From: Promethearchaeota archaeon
GTDB lineage: Archaea > Asgardarchaeota > Lokiarchaeia > Sigynarchaeales > SOKP01
DNA length: 26,180 nucleotides
Reading direction: 5' to 3'
Assembly (NCBI GenBank): GCA_019057975.1
Contig: JAHLWJ010000023.1
Span: 1-26,180 of the forward strand
Program-made: the position numbers and the translations under genes
Part shown: positions 23,783 through 26,180 of the stretch, one piece after another
How positions within the stretch are numbered: the stretch's first letter is position 1
How the letters are laid out: every line of letters begins with the position of its first letter
Notes under the pieces: model-generated
What the model was told of the DNA's origin: nothing
What the model saw: the letters and a program-made list of their open reading frames with translations, nothing else
Database searches by the model: none

Positions 23783-24436
23783 TCAATATACTTGTTCAAT
23801 ATAACCTTCTATATATCGTTTTACTTCACCAGCAGGTTGATATATGCCAAAGTGCCCCTCACATAATATATCTGCCTTCAAATTTAAAAGTTTCTGGAGA
23901 GAATTCTGATAATCCGCAAAATTACTAATACCTGGAATCATTGGACCATGTAAATCTTGACCAAAAAGAATTTTCGTATCATCTATTTCTAATACTATAG
24001 AAATAGAACCGGGAGTATGTCCAGGAGTATGAATACAATTTAATTCATAAATTCCCAGTTTTAAAGATTCGTCTCCTTTAAATCTTTTTTCTAGTTTAAT
24101 TGGGTTATATTCTACTCCATACCATCTTGCTGCTGTTTCCCTTTCATGTCCTTTTTCTTCAATCGGTAAAGCATCTAATTCATGAGCATAAAACTTCACT
24201 TTTTTATTAAATTCTTTAAAGGCTGAACAACATGCTATGTGATCGATATGCTGGTGGGTTATTATGCAATGCTTGATATCCATGGGACTTAAACCTAATT
24301 TCTTGACTCTTTTAATCATCTCCAAACTCATTCCGCAGTCAATTAAGACTAGCCCATCTTCACTATGAGTGTCAACAAGAAAAACAGAACACCCAGAATC
24401 TCCTAGATGATATACATCTTTAAAAACTTCTTTCAT
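23783..24436 (-). CDS. Metallo-beta-lactamase-fold hydrolase
   Basis: A 217-residue MBL-fold protein, close to the minimum domain length. The zinc motif is THQHIDH (H61, H63, D65, H66), followed by HTPGHTPGS with the third-motif His, GQDLHG with the bridging Asp, and CEGHFG with the last His. This set indicates a binuclear hydrolase of the glyoxalase II/thioesterase-like branch; the substrate is unknown. The gene starts 30 nt downstream of the PAP2 stop on the same strand, so it may be the last gene of a three-gene operon. Confidence 0.9.
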   Translation of the reverse strand: MKEVFKDVYHLGDSGCSVFLVDTHSEDGLVLIDCGMSLEMIKRVKKLGLSPMDIKHCIITHQHIDHIACCSAFKEFNKKVKFYAHELDALPIEEKGHERETAARWYGVEYNPIKLEKRFKGDESLKLGIYELNCIHTPGHTPGSISIVLEIDDTKILFGQDLHGPMIPGISNFADYQNSLQKLLNLKADILCEGHFGIYQPAGEVKRYIEGYIEQVY

Positions 24437-24466
24437 AACTCGTCTAATCTTATTTAATTTTTGTTT

Positions 24467-25270
24467 TTATTTAACATATATTTTTTCATATAATAGAATT
24501 GTAATAACAGAAGCCATTCCTGCGGAAAACAAAACATCTGAAGCATAGTGATCACCAATTATTACTCGAGATAACCCAACAAATATAGCCCATCCTAAAA
24601 TTAAAACTGTAATTAAGATTCGAATGGGATCTTTCAATCTACGTTCTTTTAATAGTATCAATAAGGGTAAAAACATAAATGATATACTTGTATGTCCTGA
24701 TGGAAAGGAATTTCCTCCTGTAAGTGGTCCAGGAGGTAAGAACCATGTGGTATAATCAGTAAATCCAGGAGCTAAATTATTAAATCTTATTCTTCCAGTT
24801 AAAATCTTAGTGATTTGCACAAATATCAACGGATTTAAGACTGCTAAAATAATGACAACTGCTGAAATCTTTCGATAATTTTTCCAATCTTTATTGAATG
24901 TTATCATAAGAAATATAAACACACATATGAAAACGCTTGCTCCATCAATAGCTAAAGCTTGAAAATTAAATATGATTCCTAAGACAACTAGAATAACTCC
25001 AATAGTTATTATGACATACGCTGGAATTTTTTGCTTCCTTAAATTGTCATTATAACTTCCAATTAAAGCAGACAAAGCAATAGCAATTAATCCATACCCT
25101 GGAATTTCTCCATAATCTCTTCCAAAAATACCCCATAGTGAATTTTCATCAACAACTACCTTTGAAATTGCTAAATCCGTGAAACCGAATATTAGTGCTA
25201 AAACGACCCAAATGATTATTATAATAAAAATTAAAATAGTGGTTTTAGACTCTTTAAATTTCTCAAACAT
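24467..25270 (-). CDS. PAP2-family membrane phosphatase
   Basis: A 267-residue integral membrane protein with about six hydrophobic segments, the first at residues 11-30. The three PAP2 motifs are present: K155 and R162 (KxxxxxxR, with the usual Pro replaced by Phe), S191-G192-H193 in FPSGHTS, and R235, H241, D245 in SRVIIGDHYASD. Such enzymes dephosphorylate lipid phosphates or polyprenyl diphosphates at the membrane surface; the exact lipid is unknown. The GDPD gene ends 50 nt upstream and the MBL gene starts 30 nt downstream, on the same strand. Confidence 0.9.
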   Translation of the reverse strand: MFEKFKESKTTILIFIIIIIWVVLALIFGFTDLAISKVVVDENSLWGIFGRDYGEIPGYGLIAIALSALIGSYNDNLRKQKIPAYVIITIGVILVVLGIIFNFQALAIDGASVFICVFIFLMITFNKDWKNYRKISAVVIILAVLNPLIFVQITKILTGRIRFNNLAPGFTDYTTWFLPPGPLTGGNSFPSGHTSISFMFLPLLILLKERRLKDPIRILITVLILGWAIFVGLSRVIIGDHYASDVLFSAGMASVITILLYEKIYVK

Positions 25271-25320
25271 TCTTATACCTATTTTAAGAATTCTAGTAAT
25301 AATCCTAATTATTTATTTTT

Positions 25321-26052
25321 TTATTTATACTGATCCTTTATTAAATTTAAAAGTTTATCTGGATAATCAGTATAGATAGCATTAACAATCTCATCATTAT
25401 CTCTCATTTTTATGACTCTCTTCATATTTATCTTTGTATTAACCCCCCATATATAACATTTAAAGCCATTTTCTACGATATCTTTGAATATATTTTCAAT
25501 ATGTCTTTTACATCTTACATTTATCACATCAATATCGAGTTTTCTTAATTTTTCCAAATTTATTGTTTTATCAGATATTTTTTTGACATTCTCTGCCAAA
25601 GTATACACGAACTTAGAATTTTTATTCTGTTTCCTTAATAAAGATAACACAATTATTCTTCTATCAGTAATCTCTATATTATCTGAAATATGGGCTTTGT
25701 TCGCAAGGTTTAAAAGCTCCACACCAGCCTTTTTATCTGTAATATCAAAACTATATCGTAATGTATTGGATTCATCTTTAAAATTCTCATAAACCTCACT
25801 TACTAAAGGAATTTTCCTATTATCCACAAATTTCATTGATCTAATCTCATTTAGTGTTAATTTACTCACTACATAGGAGTCAGATCCTATTATAAAAAAT
25901 GGATCATGGAAACAAATTAATTTATTATCTTTTGTTAATTGTACATCAGTTTCAATTCCAGCCCCCATACTTACTGCTTTTTTAAAAGCAGAAAGGGTAT
26001 TTTCAATTTCATAACCAGAAGCTCCTCTATGTCCAAAAATATAAGGCTTCAT
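25321..26052 (-). CDS. Glycerophosphodiester phosphodiesterase
   Basis: A 243-residue GDPD TIM-barrel protein. The N-terminal catalytic block is GHRGASG (H8, R9), then E17 and N18 in IENTLSAF, the metal ligands E34 and D36 in GIETDVQLT, and H49 in CFHDP. GDPDs hydrolyse glycerophosphodiesters to glycerol phosphate and an alcohol, a step in phospholipid head-group turnover; in archaea the likely substrate is a glycerol-1-phosphate diester (inference). No signal peptide is seen, so the enzyme is probably cytoplasmic. The frame opens one codon earlier with TTG 26055; ATG 26052 is preferred. The middle of the barrel is divergent but the end, VNAIYTDYPDKLL, carries the typical GDPD closing motif. 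Confidence 0.9.
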   Translation of the reverse strand: MKPYIFGHRGASGYEIENTLSAFKKAVSMGAGIETDVQLTKDNKLICFHDPFFIIGSDSYVVSKLTLNEIRSMKFVDNRKIPLVSEVYENFKDESNTLRYSFDITDKKAGVELLNLANKAHISDNIEITDRRIIVLSLLRKQNKNSKFVYTLAENVKKISDKTINLEKLRKLDIDVINVRCKRHIENIFKDIVENGFKCYIWGVNTKINMKRVIKMRDNDEIVNAIYTDYPDKLLNLIKDQYK

Positions 26053-26126
26053 CAATTAAACGATAGAAATTATAAAAGTAAGATAAGTAACATAATTTTT
26101 ATTGAAATTTAAATTAATTATATTAA

Positions 26127-26180
26127 ATGGAACAAAAGAATAAAACGCCCGTTAATAATGAAAAACAAGCTTTTTCAATA
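26127..26180 (+). CDS. Start of a truncated hypothetical gene
   Basis: An ATG at 26127 opens a frame that stays open for 18 codons to the window edge (MEQKNKTPVNNEKQAF). A TTATATTAA stretch lies just upstream (26118-26126). The hydrophilic N-terminus gives no hint of function. It may be the start of a real gene but 18 codons are weak evidence. Confidence 0.4.
   Translation, partial: MEQKNKTPVNNEKQAFSI

Noticed and set aside
1..26180. CRISPR array, tRNA or rRNA genes, insertion sequences, prophage
   Set aside because: No regularly spaced direct repeats, no cloverleaf-like segment, no transposase, integrase or phage structural protein was recognised; intergenic gaps are short and AT-rich.

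Overview
The window looks like a chromosomal piece of a low-GC archaeon, most probably an Asgard archaeon of the Lokiarchaeia type. This is inferred from gene content and style, not from a marker gene. Signs are the AT-rich composition, archaeal TATA-like boxes 20-40 nt upstream of many starts with almost no 5' leader, frequent TTG starts, and a mix of proteins typical of Asgard genomes: several Rpn11-like JAMM/MPN proteins, a Roadblock/LC7-like protein and an LRR-TPR protein. No tRNA, rRNA, CRISPR array, insertion sequence or phage gene was recognised, and no gap without a gene exceeds about 300 nt.

Layout. (1) 1-4.4 kb: a small zinc-ribbon protein, a SAM methyltransferase, and a copper P1B-ATPase extended by two YHS domains and a C-terminal Cys/His module, followed 20 nt later by a small Cys-rich protein; this is a metal-handling block. 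(2) 4.5-5.5 kb: a CysK/CBS-type PLP enzyme. (3) 5.6-8.0 kb, minus strand: an 804-aa protein with about ten membrane segments and two similar winged-helix-like modules in its cytoplasmic tail. (4) 8.2-13.4 kb: the most unusual block. A catalytically intact JAMM protein and a paralogue that has lost the JAMM zinc ligands are adjacent on the minus strand, 6 nt apart, and both carry long C-terminal coiled coils. A zinc-ribbon protein lies upstream on the same strand. A third, intact JAMM protein is divergent from it. (5) 13.5-17.0 kb: a magnesium-chelatase-like AAA+/VWA fusion and an ATP-grasp ligase. (6) 17.0-19.6 kb: a Roadblock-like protein, an NDP-sugar pyrophosphorylase-like nucleotidyltransferase and a coiled-coil protein built on a 14-residue repeat. 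(7) 19.6-23.8 kb: a PHP phosphoesterase, a flavin/PNPOx-like protein, a second methyltransferase and an LRR-TPR protein. (8) 23.8-26.1 kb, minus strand: GDPD, PAP2 and metallo-beta-lactamase genes with short gaps, possibly one lipid-phosphate operon. The start of one more gene is cut by the right edge.

The strongest candidate for an undescribed system is the JAMM/pseudo-JAMM pair at 8516-11383. Its design (active MPN+ plus inactive MPN-, each with a long helical tail) parallels eukaryotic Rpn11/Rpn8, CSN5/CSN6 and especially BRCC36/Abraxas, but no ubiquitin, E1, E2 or E3 gene lies in the window. Its substrate, and any link to the AAA+/VWA protein next door, are inference.
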